Shown: positions 49,463-58,314 of the stretch, piece by piece
Position numbering within the stretch: position 1 is the first letter of the stretch
How the letters are laid out: each line of letters starts with the position of its first letter
DNA from: Streptomyces lienomycini
GTDB lineage: Bacteria; Actinomycetota; Actinomycetes; Streptomycetales; Streptomycetaceae
Length of the DNA stretch: 64,000 nucleotides
Assembly (NCBI RefSeq): GCF_027947595.1
Contig: NZ_CP116257.1
Span: forward strand, 2,728,001-2,792,000
Direction of reading: 5' to 3'
Translations under genes and position numbers: made by a program
Notes under the pieces: model-generated
What the model was told of the DNA's origin: nothing
What the model saw: only the letters and a program-made list of their open reading frames with translations
Database searches by the model: none

Positions 49463-52400
49463 GTGCACAGAACCAGACTCAAAGCCACCAGCACCACCAG
49501 GCGCCCCAGGCTCCGCACCACCCTCGCCCTGTTCACCGGCCTGCTGCTGGCCGTGGGCACCCCGGCGACCGTCGCGGGCGCGCACCCCGGCCACCCGGAA
49601 CACGACGACACGGCAGCCGTCGCCGACGGACAGTTCCAGCAGGTTCCGCTCGCCAAGGGCGAGCCCGAGATGGGCGAGCCGATGTCGCTCGCGGTACTCC
49701 CGGACCGCAGCGTCCTGCACACCGCCCGCGACGGCACACTGCGCCTGACCGACCAGGGCGGCGTCACCAAGGTCGTCGGCAAGATCCCCGTCTACAACCA
49801 CGACGAGGAGGGCCTGCAGGGCGTCGGCATCGACCCGGACTTCGAGAACAACCGGGCGATCTACCTCTACTACGCGCCGCCGCTCGACACCCCCGCGGGC
49901 GACGCCCCGGAGAACGGCACCGCCGAGGACTTCAAGAAGTTCGACGGCGTCAACCGCCTCTCCCGCTTCGTCCTGAACGGCAACGGCACGCTGGACATGG
50001 CCAGCGAGAAGAAGGTCCTGGACGTCGCGGCCTCCCGCGGCACCTGCTGCCACGTCGGCGGCGACATCGCCTTCGACGCCGAGGGCAACCTCTACCTCTC
50101 CACCGGCGACGACTCCAACCCGTTCGCCTCCGACGGCTACACGCCGATCGACGAGCGCCCGGACCGCAACCCGGCCTTCGACGCCCGCCGCAGCGCCGGC
50201 AACACCAACGACCTGCGCGGCAAGATCCTGCGCATCAAGGTCGCCGAGGACGGCTCGTACACCGTCCCGGAGGGCAACCTCTTCGAACCCGGCACCGAGA
50301 AGACCCGCCCCGAGATCTACGCGATGGGCTTCCGCAACCCGTTCCGGATCAGCGTCGACAAGAAGACCGGCACGGTCTACGTCGGCGACTACGGCCCCGA
50401 CGCGGGCGCCGCCGACCCGAAGCGCGGTCCGGCCGGACAGGTCGAGTTCGCCAAGGTCACCAAGGCCGCCAACTTCGGCTGGCCCTTCTGCACCGGCGAC
50501 AACGACCCCTACGTCGACTACGACTTCGCCACCAAGACCTCCGGCGAGACCTTCGACTGCGCCGCCCCGAAGAACACCTCGCCGCACAACACCGGCCTCA
50601 CCGACCTGCCGCCCGCGCAGGCCGCGTGGATCCCCTACGACGACGACTCCGTGCCGGAGTTCGGCAGCGGCTCCGAGTCCCCGATGGGCGGCCCGGTCTA
50701 CCGCTACGACCCGGAGCTCGAGTCCAGCGTGAAGTTCCCCGAGGAGTACGACGGGGACTTCTTCGCCGGTGAGTTCGGCCGCCGGTGGATCAAGCGGATC
50801 GAGCAGACCGAGGACGGCGCGGTCGCGAAGATCAACGACTTCCCGTGGACCGGCACCCAGATCATGGACATGGAGTTCGGCCCCGACGGCGCGCTCTACG
50901 TCCTGGACTACGGCCTGTCCTGGTTCCAGGGCGACAAGGACTCCGGTCTCTACCGGATCGAGAACGCCGCGGACGGCTTCTCCCCGATCGCCGAGGTGAG
51001 CGCCAACAAGACCTCCGGCGCGGCCGGCCTGAAGGTCGCCTTCACCGCCACCGCCAAGGACGCCGACTCCCCGGACCTCACCTACGCCTGGGACTTCGGC
51101 GACGGCACCAAGGGCGAGGGGCTGAACCCCACCCACAAGTACAAGAAGGTCGGCACCTACACCGCGACCTTCACCGCCAAGGACCCCGAGGGCAACACCG
51201 GCAACGCCAGCGTCCGGATCGTGGTCGGCAACACCGAGCCCACGGTGGTCATCGAGACCCCCGGCAACGGCACCCTGCTCCCGATGGGCCAGCCCATCCC
51301 GTTCAAGGTGAAGGTCACCGACCCCGAGGAGACGATCGACTGCTCCAGGGTCAAGGTCGCCTACAGCCTCGGCCACGACTCCCACGCCCACGAGCTGACC
51401 AGCGAGATGGGCTGCGAGGGCACCCTCAACCCGCCGCCCGGTGACGGCGGCCACGACCCCAACGCCAACATCTACGGCGTCGTCGGCGCCAGCTACACCG
51501 ACGGCGGGGCCAACGGCCAGGAGGCCCTGACCGGCACCGCCCGCACCGTCATCCAGCCGCCGCACCGCCAGGCCGAGCACTTCACCACCCAGCAGGGCGT
51601 GTCGCCCATCGACAAGACCGGTGCCAACGGCGGCAAGACCGTCGGCGACATCAACGACGGCGACTGGATCTCCTTCAGCCCCTACAAGTTCGACGGGCAG
51701 AAGAAGCTGACCGTACGCGCCTCCTCCGGCGGCGCCGGCGGCTACATCGAGGTGCGCACCGGCTCGCCCACCGGCAAGCTGCACGGCTCGGCGTACATCC
51801 CGCCCACCGGCAGCTGGGAGACCTTCCAGAACGTCGACGTGCCGCTGCGGTCCCTGCCCAAGAAGACCACCGACGTCTACCTGGTCTTCAAGGGCGGCGA
51901 GGGCGCGCTGTTCGACGTGGACGACTTCGAGTTCTCCAAGGAGCCGTTCAACGCCGGCAAGAAGGTCCTGGTCTTCTCCAAGACCGCCGGCTTCCGCCAC
52001 GACTCCATCCCGGCCGGCATCGCCGCCCTGAAGGAGCTGGGCACCCCGGCCGGCATCTCGGTCACCGCGACCGAGGAGGCCGGACAGTTCACCACGGCCA
52101 ACCTCGCCAAGTACGACGCGGTCGCCTTCCTGTCCACCACCGGTGACGTACTCAACGCCGATCAGCAGAAGGCGTTCGAGAACTACGTCAAGAACGGCGG
52201 CGGCTACATGGGCATCCACGCCGCCGCCGACACCGAGTACGACTGGGAGTTCTACGGCGGCCTCGTCGGCGCCTACTTCGACTCGCACCCGGCCATCCAG
52301 AAGGCCACCGTCCGCGTCGAGGACCACGACCACCCGGCCACCGCGCACCTCGACGACACCTGGGAGCGCACCGACGAGCTGTACAACTACCGCACCAACC

Positions 52401-53179
52401 CGCGCGAGCAGGCCAAGGTCCTCGCCACCCTCGACGAGACGACCTACGAGGGCGGGAACATGAAGGGCGACCACCCGATCGCCTGGTGCCAGAACTACGG
52501 CGGCGGCCGCTCCTTCTACACCGGCCTCGGCCACACCAAGGAGTCCTACGCGGACGAGGCCTTCCGCGGCCACCTGCTCGGCGGCATGCAGTACGCCACC
52601 GGCCAGGTCAAGGCCAACTGCAAGCCCGGCAAGGGCTACCGGGACATCTTCAACGGCCAGACCCTGGACGGCTGGAAGCAGGCCGGCCCCGGCAAGTTCA
52701 ACGTCAAGGACGGCGTCCTGCAGTCCGAGGGCGGCATGGGCCTGCTCTGGTACCAGGCCAAGGAGCTGAAGTCGTACTCCCTCAAGCTCGACTGGAAGAT
52801 GCGGGGCGACGACAACTCCGGTGTCTTCGTGGGCTTCCCGGCCTCCGACGACCCCTGGTCCGCCGTGAACAAGGGCTACGAGATCCAGATCGACGCCACG
52901 GACGCCGTGGACCGCACCACCGGTGCGATCTACACCTTCAAGGCGGCGAACATCAAGGCCCGTGACCAGGTTCTGCGGCCGCCCGGCCAGTGGAACTCCT
53001 ACGAGATCAAGGTCCAGGGCGAACGCCTCCAGGTGTTCCTCAACGGAGTCAAGATCAACGACTTCACCAACAAGGACCCCGAGCGGAGCCTGACCGACGG
53101 CTACATCGGCCTGCAGAACCACGGCGCCGACGACCAGGTCTCCTTCCGCGACATCCAGCTCAAGGAACTGCCCTCCTAG
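49463..53179 (+). CDS. Secreted multi-domain sugar-oxidising/processing protein (GSDH - PKD - CBM6 - ThuA - DUF1080)
   Basis: A 1238-residue exported protein. Signal peptide about 1-34. Residues 63-502: glucose/sorbosone-dehydrogenase-like six-bladed propeller (EEGLQGVGIDPDFENN, GFRNPFRISVD). 514-589: PKD (YAWDFGDGT). 695-826: CBM6-like (VGDINDGDWISFSPY). 830-1048: ThuA-like (VLVFSKTAGFRHDSIPAGI, GGGYMGIHAAADTEYDW). 1058-1236: DUF1080, now linked to 3-keto-disaccharide hydrolases (DIFNGQTLDGWKQAG). Start: GTG at 49463 with GGAGGG upstream. It stands alone between two hairpins and carries a ROK-type operator. Likely acts on oxidised glycosides outside the cell. Confidence 0.9.
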   Translation: MHRTRLKATSTTRRPRLRTTLALFTGLLLAVGTPATVAGAHPGHPEHDDTAAVADGQFQQVPLAKGEPEMGEPMSLAVLPDRSVLHTARDGTLRLTDQGGVTKVVGKIPVYNHDEEGLQGVGIDPDFENNRAIYLYYAPPLDTPAGDAPENGTAEDFKKFDGVNRLSRFVLNGNGTLDMASEKKVLDVAASRGTCCHVGGDIAFDAEGNLYLSTGDDSNPFASDGYTPIDERPDRNPAFDARRSAGNTNDLRGKILRIKVAEDGSYTVPEGNLFEPGTEKTRPEIYAMGFRNPFRISVDKKTGTVYVGDYGPDAGAADPKRGPAGQVEFAKVTKAANFGWPFCTGDNDPYVDYDFATKTSGETFDCAAPKNTSPHNTGLTDLPPAQAAWIPYDDDSVPEFGSGSESPMGGPVYRYDPELESSVKFPEEYDGDFFAGEFGRRWIKRIEQTEDGAVAKINDFPWTGTQIMDMEFGPDGALYVLDYGLSWFQGDKDSGLYRIENAADGFSPIAEVSANKTSGAAGLKVAFTATAKDADSPDLTYAWDFGDGTKGEGLNPTHKYKKVGTYTATFTAKDPEGNTGNASVRIVVGNTEPTVVIETPGNGTLLPMGQPIPFKVKVTDPEETIDCSRVKVAYSLGHDSHAHELTSEMGCEGTLNPPPGDGGHDPNANIYGVVGASYTDGGANGQEALTGTARTVIQPPHRQAEHFTTQQGVSPIDKTGANGGKTVGDINDGDWISFSPYKFDGQKKLTVRASSGGAGGYIEVRTGSPTGKLHGSAYIPPTGSWETFQNVDVPLRSLPKKTTDVYLVFKGGEGALFDVDDFEFSKEPFNAGKKVLVFSKTAGFRHDSIPAGIAALKELGTPAGISVTATEEAGQFTTANLAKYDAVAFLSTTGDVLNADQQKAFENYVKNGGGYMGIHAAADTEYDWEFYGGLVGAYFDSHPAIQKATVRVEDHDHPATAHLDDTWERTDELYNYRTNPREQAKVLATLDETTYEGGNMKGDHPIAWCQNYGGGRSFYTGLGHTKESYADEAFRGHLLGGMQYATGQVKANCKPGKGYRDIFNGQTLDGWKQAGPGKFNVKDGVLQSEGGMGLLWYQAKELKSYSLKLDWKMRGDDNSGVFVGFPASDDPWSAVNKGYEIQIDATDAVDRTTGAIYTFKAANIKARDQVLRPPGQWNSYEIKVQGERLQVFLNGVKINDFTNKDPERSLTDGYIGLQNHGADDQVSFRDIQLKELPS

Positions 53180-53211
53180 AGCGCCCCGCCCCTCCGGGGC
53201 AACCGGAACGG

Positions 53212-53245
53212 CGGCGGGCGGAGGACGCCGGACCTCCGCCCGCCG
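53212..53245 (+). terminator. Terminator after the multi-domain gene
   Basis: CGGCGGGCGGAGG (53212-53224) pairs perfectly with 53233-53245 across an 8-nt loop, 33 bp past the stop. It separates this gene from the EBO-like operon. Confidence 0.85.
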
Positions 53246-53320
53246 TCACCCCGACGGAACACCCCCCCCGGCCGTACCACCGCTCGTGTGTGCCCGACGC
53301 GCTCGACAAGGAGGCTGCCC

Positions 53321-54631
53321 ATGTCCGCGTCCCCCTCTGCTTCCTCCCACGGCTCCCGTACCGGTGTCTGGCTGATCGGAGCCCGCGGTTCCGTCGCCAC
53401 CACGGTGGTGGCGGGCTGCGCCGCCGTGACCGCGGGGCTGCATCCCCCGACCGGCATGGTCACCGAGGCCCCCGACTTCGCCGGCGCGGGGCTGCCCGCC
53501 CTCTCGTCCCTCGTCTTCGGCGGCCACGACACCGTGGACTGCCCCCTGCCCAAGCGGGCGGAGGCACTGGCCGCGGGCGGCGTGCTGCCACACGGACTCC
53601 CCTCGGCCGTACACGCCGAACTGGCCGCGGCCGACCGCGAGATCCGCCCCGGCGGCCCGCTGCCCGGCGACACCCGGGACGAGGAGGAACTGATCGCCGC
53701 GTTCGCCGCGGACATCACCGACTTCGCCCGACGCTGCGGAGCCGACCGTACGGTGGTGGTGAACGTGGCCTCCACCGAGCCCGCCCCCACCGGACGCACC
53801 CTCCCCGCCAGCTCCCTGTACGCGGCCGCCGCGCTGCGGGCCGGCTGCCCGTACGTCAACTTCACCCCGTCGACCGGCCTGCACCATCCGGCACTGGCCG
53901 CACCGGCCGCCGCGAGCGGCCTGCCGTACGCGGGCCGCGACGGCAAGACCGGTCAGACCCTGCTGCGTTCGGTGCTGGGCCCGATGTTCGCACAGCGGGC
54001 GCTGGCCGTGCGCGCCTGGTCGGGCACGAACCTGCTGGGCGGCGGCGACGGTGCCGCGCTGGCCGACCCGGCGGCGGCCGCCGCCAAGAACGCCGGCAAG
54101 GAACGCGTCCTCGCCGACACCCTCGGTGCGCCCGTCGAGGGCGAGGTCCACATCGACGACGTCCCCGCGCTCGGCGACTGGAAGACCGCCTGGGACCACA
54201 TCGCGTTCGACGGCTTCCTCGGCGCGCGCATGTTCCTCCAGACCACCTGGCAGGGCTGCGACTCGTCCCTCGCCGCCCCGCTCGTGCTGGACCTGGCCCG
54301 GCTGGTCGCCCGCGCCCGGCAGAAGGGGCTGTCCGGGCCGCTGGGTGAACTGGGCTTCTTCTTCAAGGACCCGGTGGGGGACGGGCCGTCGTCCCTGGCC
54401 GAGCAGTACGCCGAGCTGAAACGCTTCGCCGGACGGCTCGGGGGAGAGACCCGGGCCGACGGAGCCGACGCCGCCGCTCAGGGCGTCGTGACGGCCGACG
54501 TGGCAACCGCGGGGCACGGCGAGGGCAACGATGTCGCCGAGCGCGCGGCCTGGGCACCCGGGGGCGACACCGGTGACGCCACGGCCGATCGGCAGAGCGA
54601 CGACATCCACGAGCACGGGGCGCGACGATGA
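53321..54631 (+). CDS. Inositol-3-phosphate synthase family protein, first gene of the EBO-like operon
   Basis: A 436-residue protein related to myo-inositol-phosphate synthase, which cyclises glucose 6-phosphate with NAD. Rossmann motif GVWLIGARGSVATTVVAG at about residues 15-32, YVNFTPSTGLHHPAL, AGRDGKTGQTLLRSVLG (the counterpart of the GDDxKSGQT motif) and TNLLGGGDGAALADP. The first Asp pair of that motif is changed to Arg-Asp, so the substrate may differ. The last 50 residues are polar and variable. RBS AAGGAGG, ATG at 53321. Overlaps the prenyltransferase gene by 4 bp. A sugar-phosphate cyclase here fits the slot of EboD in EBO clusters. Confidence 0.85.
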   Translation: MSASPSASSHGSRTGVWLIGARGSVATTVVAGCAAVTAGLHPPTGMVTEAPDFAGAGLPALSSLVFGGHDTVDCPLPKRAEALAAGGVLPHGLPSAVHAELAAADREIRPGGPLPGDTRDEEELIAAFAADITDFARRCGADRTVVVNVASTEPAPTGRTLPASSLYAAAALRAGCPYVNFTPSTGLHHPALAAPAAASGLPYAGRDGKTGQTLLRSVLGPMFAQRALAVRAWSGTNLLGGGDGAALADPAAAAAKNAGKERVLADTLGAPVEGEVHIDDVPALGDWKTAWDHIAFDGFLGARMFLQTTWQGCDSSLAAPLVLDLARLVARARQKGLSGPLGELGFFFKDPVGDGPSSLAEQYAELKRFAGRLGGETRADGADAAAQGVVTADVATAGHGEGNDVAERAAWAPGGDTGDATADRQSDDIHEHGARR

Positions 54632-55710
54632 ACCGCGCCGCCGCCACGGCCCCGGACACGCCCGCGGAGACCGGCACGACCGGCACGACGGCCGCGCGGT
54701 GCCCGGCCTCCGCCGAGAACGCGGGCCCGCCTCCCGAAGGCGCCGGGCCCCGCCCCCACGGCGGCCTCGCCTCCCGCGCCGGCGCCTGGGCCGAACTACT
54801 GCGCCTGCCGGCCCTGTTCACCGTCCCCGGCGACGCCCTGGCCGGGGCGGCGGCGGCCGGTGTCCGCCCCGGCCCCCGCACCCTGCTCGCCATCGGCTCC
54901 TCCCTGTGCCTGTACGAGGCAGGGATGGCCCTCAACGACTGGGCGGACCGCGCCGAGGACGCCGCCGAGCGACCCCACCGCCCCCTCCCGTCCGGCCGCA
55001 TCCGCCCTGCCGCCGCGCTCACCGCGGCCGGCGTCCTCACCGGCGCCGGACTGGCGATGGCCGCCGGCGCGGGACGACCGGCCCTCGCCGTCGCCGCGCC
55101 CCTGGCGGCCACCGTCTGGGCCTACGACCTCGCCCTGAAGCACACACCGGCCGGTCCCGCGGCCATGGCCGCCGCCCGCGGACTCGACCTGCTCCTGGGC
55201 GCGGCCGCCACGGGCGGAGGCACCCGGGCCGCGCTGCCCTCAGCCGCCCTGCTCGGCGGCCACACCCTCGCGGTCACGGCCGTCTCCCGCCGCGAGACCA
55301 CCGGCGGTGCGGTCCTGGCCCCGCTGGCGGCCCTCGCGACGACCGGGGTGCTGGCCCGCCTGGTCACGCACCGCCCCGCCCGACTCCCGGCAGGCCGGCG
55401 GGCAGCAGCCGCCCCCGGCCTGCCGGGCTCCACTGCGGCCCCGTCACCCGCCGCCGAGGCCCTCACGGTCGCGCTGGGCGCCGCCTACGCCGCCACGGCG
55501 GCCCGCCCCTACTTCCATGCCGCCCTCAACCCGTCGCCCCCACTCACCCAACGCGCCGTGGGCGGCGGCATCCGGGCCACGATCCCGCTCCAGGCGGCAC
55601 TCGCCGCCCGCTCCGGCGCGAGCGCCACCTCCCTCCTGGTCGCGGCCCTCGCCCCGGCTGGCCGGCTGTTCGCGCGGAGGGCCGCCATGCGGAGGGTGAG
55701 CATCACATGA
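54628..55710 (+). CDS. UbiA-family prenyltransferase (EboC-like)
   Basis: A 360-residue membrane protein with about eight helices after a 50-residue Ala/Pro/Gly-rich head. The first Asp-rich motif of UbiA enzymes is present (NDWADRAEDAAERPHRPLPSG at about 96-116). The second is weak (RGLDLLLGA, one Asp), as I would expect for the EboC branch rather than for quinone prenyltransferases. These enzymes attach an isoprenoid chain to an aromatic or cyclic acceptor in the membrane. Coupled by ATGA overlaps to the cyclase before it and the isomerase after it. Confidence 0.85.
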   Translation: MNRAAATAPDTPAETGTTGTTAARCPASAENAGPPPEGAGPRPHGGLASRAGAWAELLRLPALFTVPGDALAGAAAAGVRPGPRTLLAIGSSLCLYEAGMALNDWADRAEDAAERPHRPLPSGRIRPAAALTAAGVLTGAGLAMAAGAGRPALAVAAPLAATVWAYDLALKHTPAGPAAMAAARGLDLLLGAAATGGGTRAALPSAALLGGHTLAVTAVSRRETTGGAVLAPLAALATTGVLARLVTHRPARLPAGRRAAAAPGLPGSTAAPSPAAEALTVALGAAYAATAARPYFHAALNPSPPLTQRAVGGGIRATIPLQAALAARSGASATSLLVAALAPAGRLFARRAAMRRVSIT

Positions 55711-56708
55711 GCCAGCACCCGAACCCGGGCCCGAACCAGCACCCGAACCAGCACTCGAATCAGGGCCCGAACCAGCACCCGAACCAGCACCCGAACGAAC
55801 CCGGGGACGGCCCCGCCCCCCACCCGCTCCGCTTCGGCTACGGGACCAACGGGCTCACCGACCTCCGCCTCGACGACGCCCTCGCCCTCCTCGCCGACCT
55901 GGGATACGACGGCGTCGGCCTGACCCTCGACCACATGCACCTCGACCCCCTGGCCGACGACCTCGCCGCCCGCACCCGGCGGGTGGCGCGACGACTGGAC
56001 GCCCTCGGCCTGGGCGTCACCGTGGAGACGGGCGCCCGCTACGTCCTCGACCCGCGCCGCAAGCACGGCCCCTCCCTGCTCGACCCGGACCCGGCGGACC
56101 GCGCCCGCCGCGCGGACCTCCTCGTCCGTGCCGTCGACGTCGCCGCCGACCTCGGGGCCCACGCCGTGCACTGCTTCAGCGGCATCACCCCGGCCGGAAC
56201 GGACGAGGACACGGCATGGAAGCGGCTGGCCGAGTCCCTCGCCCCGGCCCTGGACGCCGCCGCCACCGCGGGCGTCCCCCTCGCGGTGGAGCCCGAACCG
56301 GGCCACCTCCTCGCCACGCTCGCCGACTTCCACACCCTGCGCCGCACCCTCGGAGACCCCGACGCCCTCGGTCTCACCCTGGACATCGGCCACTGCCAGT
56401 GCCTCGAACCCCTCCCTCCCGCCGACTGCGTGCGCGCCGCCGGCCCCTGGCTGCGCCACGTGCAGATCGAGGACATGCGCCGCGGTGTCCACGAGCACCT
56501 CCCCTTCGGTGACGGCGAGATCGACTTCCCGCCCGTCCTCGAGGCCCTCGCCGCCACCGGCTACCAGGGCCTGACCGTCGTCGAACTGCCCCGCCACTCC
56601 CACGCGGGCCCCCACTTCGCCGCACACTCCCTCCCGTTCCTGCGCCGCGCCGCACCGGCGCCGCCACCCCGCACCAACCGCTCGGGCCCGCCCTCCGCCA
56701 CCCACTGA
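55707..56708 (+). CDS. Sugar phosphate isomerase/epimerase (TIM barrel) with NQHP-repeat head
   Basis: A 333-residue protein. The first 35 residues are a tandem repeat built from NQHPNQH and NQGPNQH units, probably disordered. The rest is a TIM-barrel isomerase of the AP-endonuclease-2 superfamily, with LRFGYGTNGLTDLRLDDAL at the first strand, AVEPEPGHLLATL, LGLTLDIGHCQCLEP, HVQIEDMRRGVHEH and a C-terminal GLTVVELPRHSH. Metal-site residues (Glu, Asp-His, His, Glu) appear intact. Middle of the EBO-like operon, an extra gene compared with eboA-F. Substrate unknown, plausibly the cyclitol or sugar made by the cyclase. Confidence 0.85.
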   Translation: MSQHPNPGPNQHPNQHSNQGPNQHPNQHPNEPGDGPAPHPLRFGYGTNGLTDLRLDDALALLADLGYDGVGLTLDHMHLDPLADDLAARTRRVARRLDALGLGVTVETGARYVLDPRRKHGPSLLDPDPADRARRADLLVRAVDVAADLGAHAVHCFSGITPAGTDEDTAWKRLAESLAPALDAAATAGVPLAVEPEPGHLLATLADFHTLRRTLGDPDALGLTLDIGHCQCLEPLPPADCVRAAGPWLRHVQIEDMRRGVHEHLPFGDGEIDFPPVLEALAATGYQGLTVVELPRHSHAGPHFAAHSLPFLRRAAPAPPPRTNRSGPPSATH

Positions 56709-56722
56709 AGGGAGCCACCCCC

Positions 56723-57463
56723 ATGACGCAGCCACACGCCACCCACGTCACCCCCGACACCCAGGACGCGGACGGCACCCCCGGCGGCGGGCAGGACCTC
56801 CAGGGCACCACCCCCGCCCACACCCCGCCCGCCGACCTGCGCGCCGCCCTCTCCGCCCGGCTCGGCGGAGCCGCCCGCGCCTGGCTGGACCAGGCCCTGG
56901 ACGAGGCCACCGCCCACCCCGGCACCCACGGCCCCATCTCGGTGTGGGAACTGCGCCTCGCCGAGGCCGGCCGCCGCTGCGGGCCCGCCCACGCCGACGC
57001 CGCCCGCGTCCTCGTCCTGCACGCCGCCCGCGCCGACACGGACGCCCTCACCCGGGTCTACACCCAGGGCACCGCCGACGAACGCCGCGCCGTCCTGCAC
57101 GCCCTGCCCCACCTCGTGCCGGGCCCGGACGCCCTCCCACTCGTCGAGGACGCGCTGCGCACCAACGACACCCGGCTCGTCGCCGCCGCCCTCGGCCCGT
57201 ACGCCGCCCGGCACCTCGACCCGCACCAGTGGCGGCACGCCGTACTCAAGTGCCTGTTCACCGGCGTCCCCGTCGACAGCGTGGCGGACCTCGCCCGCCG
57301 CGCCCACGACGACGACGAACTCGCCCGGATGCTCGCCGACTACGCCGCCGAACGCACCGCCGCGGACCGCACCGTCCCCGAAGACCTGCACCGCGTCCTG
57401 GCCCTGACCGAGTCCGGACGCCCCGCGCCCGGCACGGCCGACCCCCACGGCAAGGAGTCCTGA
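56723..57463 (+). CDS. EboA-domain protein
   Basis: A 246-residue soluble, helical protein. After a 25-residue polar head, the segment LGGAARAWLDQALDEATAHPG and ISVWELRLAEAGRRCGP match the EboA domain, and the HEAT-like helices later on (DERRAVLHALPHLVPGPDALPLVEDALRTN, LDPHQWRHAVLKCLFTGVPVDSV) suit a scaffold. No catalytic motif is seen. EboA is of unknown function and occurs only in EBO clusters, which makes it the best marker for the operon's identity. RBS AGGGAG; its TGA overlaps the start of eboB-like gene by 1 bp. Confidence 0.82.
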   Translation: MTQPHATHVTPDTQDADGTPGGGQDLQGTTPAHTPPADLRAALSARLGGAARAWLDQALDEATAHPGTHGPISVWELRLAEAGRRCGPAHADAARVLVLHAARADTDALTRVYTQGTADERRAVLHALPHLVPGPDALPLVEDALRTNDTRLVAAALGPYAARHLDPHQWRHAVLKCLFTGVPVDSVADLARRAHDDDELARMLADYAAERTAADRTVPEDLHRVLALTESGRPAPGTADPHGKES

Positions 57464-58311
57464 TGCGCATCTTCGACCCCCACATCCACATGACCTCCCG
57501 GACCACCGACGACTACGAGGCCATGCACGCCGCCGGTGTCCGCGCCGTCGTCGAACCCTCCTTCTGGCTCGGCCAGCCCCGCACCTCTCCCGACTCCTTC
57601 CGCGACTACTTCGACGCCCTCCTCGGCTGGGAACCCTTCCGCGCCGCCCAGTACGGCATCGCCCACCACTGCACCATCGCCCTCAACCCCAAGGAGGCGA
57701 ACGACCCCCGCTGCCTGCCCGTCCTCGACGAACTGCCCCGCTACCTCGTCAAGGACCGGGTGGTCGCCGTCGGTGAGATCGGCTACGACTCGATGACACC
57801 CGCCGAGGACACCGCACTGGCCACCCAGCTCCAACTGGCCGCCGACCACGGCCTGCCCGCCCTCGTGCACACCCCGCACCGCGACAAGCTCGCCGGCCTG
57901 CGCCGCACCCTGGACGCGGTCCGCGAGTCCGCCCTGCCCACGGACCGGGTACTCGTCGACCACCTCAACGAGACCACCGTCAAGGAGGCCAAGGACAGCG
58001 GCGCCTGGCTCGGCTTCTCCGTCTATCCGGACACCAAGATGGACGAGACCCGGATGGTCGCCCTCCTGCGCGAGTACGGCCCGGAACAGGTCCTGGTGAA
58101 CTCCGCAGCCGACTGGGGCAGGAGCGACCCGCTCAAGACCCGCAAGGTCGGCGACCTGATGCTCGCCGAGGGCTTCGGCGAGGACGACGTGGACCGGGTG
58201 CTGTGGCGCAACCCCGTCGCCTTCTACGGACTCAGCGGACGCCTGGAACTCGACGTGGCCTCGGGCGACGCCACCCACGAGGGCAACTCCATCCTGCGCG
58301 GCGGGGAGTGA
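57463..58311 (+). CDS. TatD-family metal-dependent hydrolase (EboB-like)
   Basis: A 282-residue amidohydrolase-fold protein. Metal ligands are readable: HxH in FDPHIHM at about residues 6-8, Glu in VGEIGYDS, His in LVHTPHRDK, His in LVDHLNE and Asp in NSAADWG. EboB proteins are recognised by the stretch AVVEPSFWLGQPRTSPDSFRDYFD, which is present here. Other TatD proteins are nucleases, but the EBO branch acts in the metabolite pathway and its substrate is unknown. Starts on the EboA stop (TGATG). Confidence 0.87.
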   Translation: MRIFDPHIHMTSRTTDDYEAMHAAGVRAVVEPSFWLGQPRTSPDSFRDYFDALLGWEPFRAAQYGIAHHCTIALNPKEANDPRCLPVLDELPRYLVKDRVVAVGEIGYDSMTPAEDTALATQLQLAADHGLPALVHTPHRDKLAGLRRTLDAVRESALPTDRVLVDHLNETTVKEAKDSGAWLGFSVYPDTKMDETRMVALLREYGPEQVLVNSAADWGRSDPLKTRKVGDLMLAEGFGEDDVDRVLWRNPVAFYGLSGRLELDVASGDATHEGNSILRGGE

Positions 58312-58314
58312 GCC

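Noticed and set aside
49217..53122. 1301-codon open frame on the minus strand opposite the secreted multi-domain gene
   Set aside because: Repetitive Val/Gly/Leu/Ala composition with no recognisable domain. The plus strand shows a signal peptide and five domains in order.
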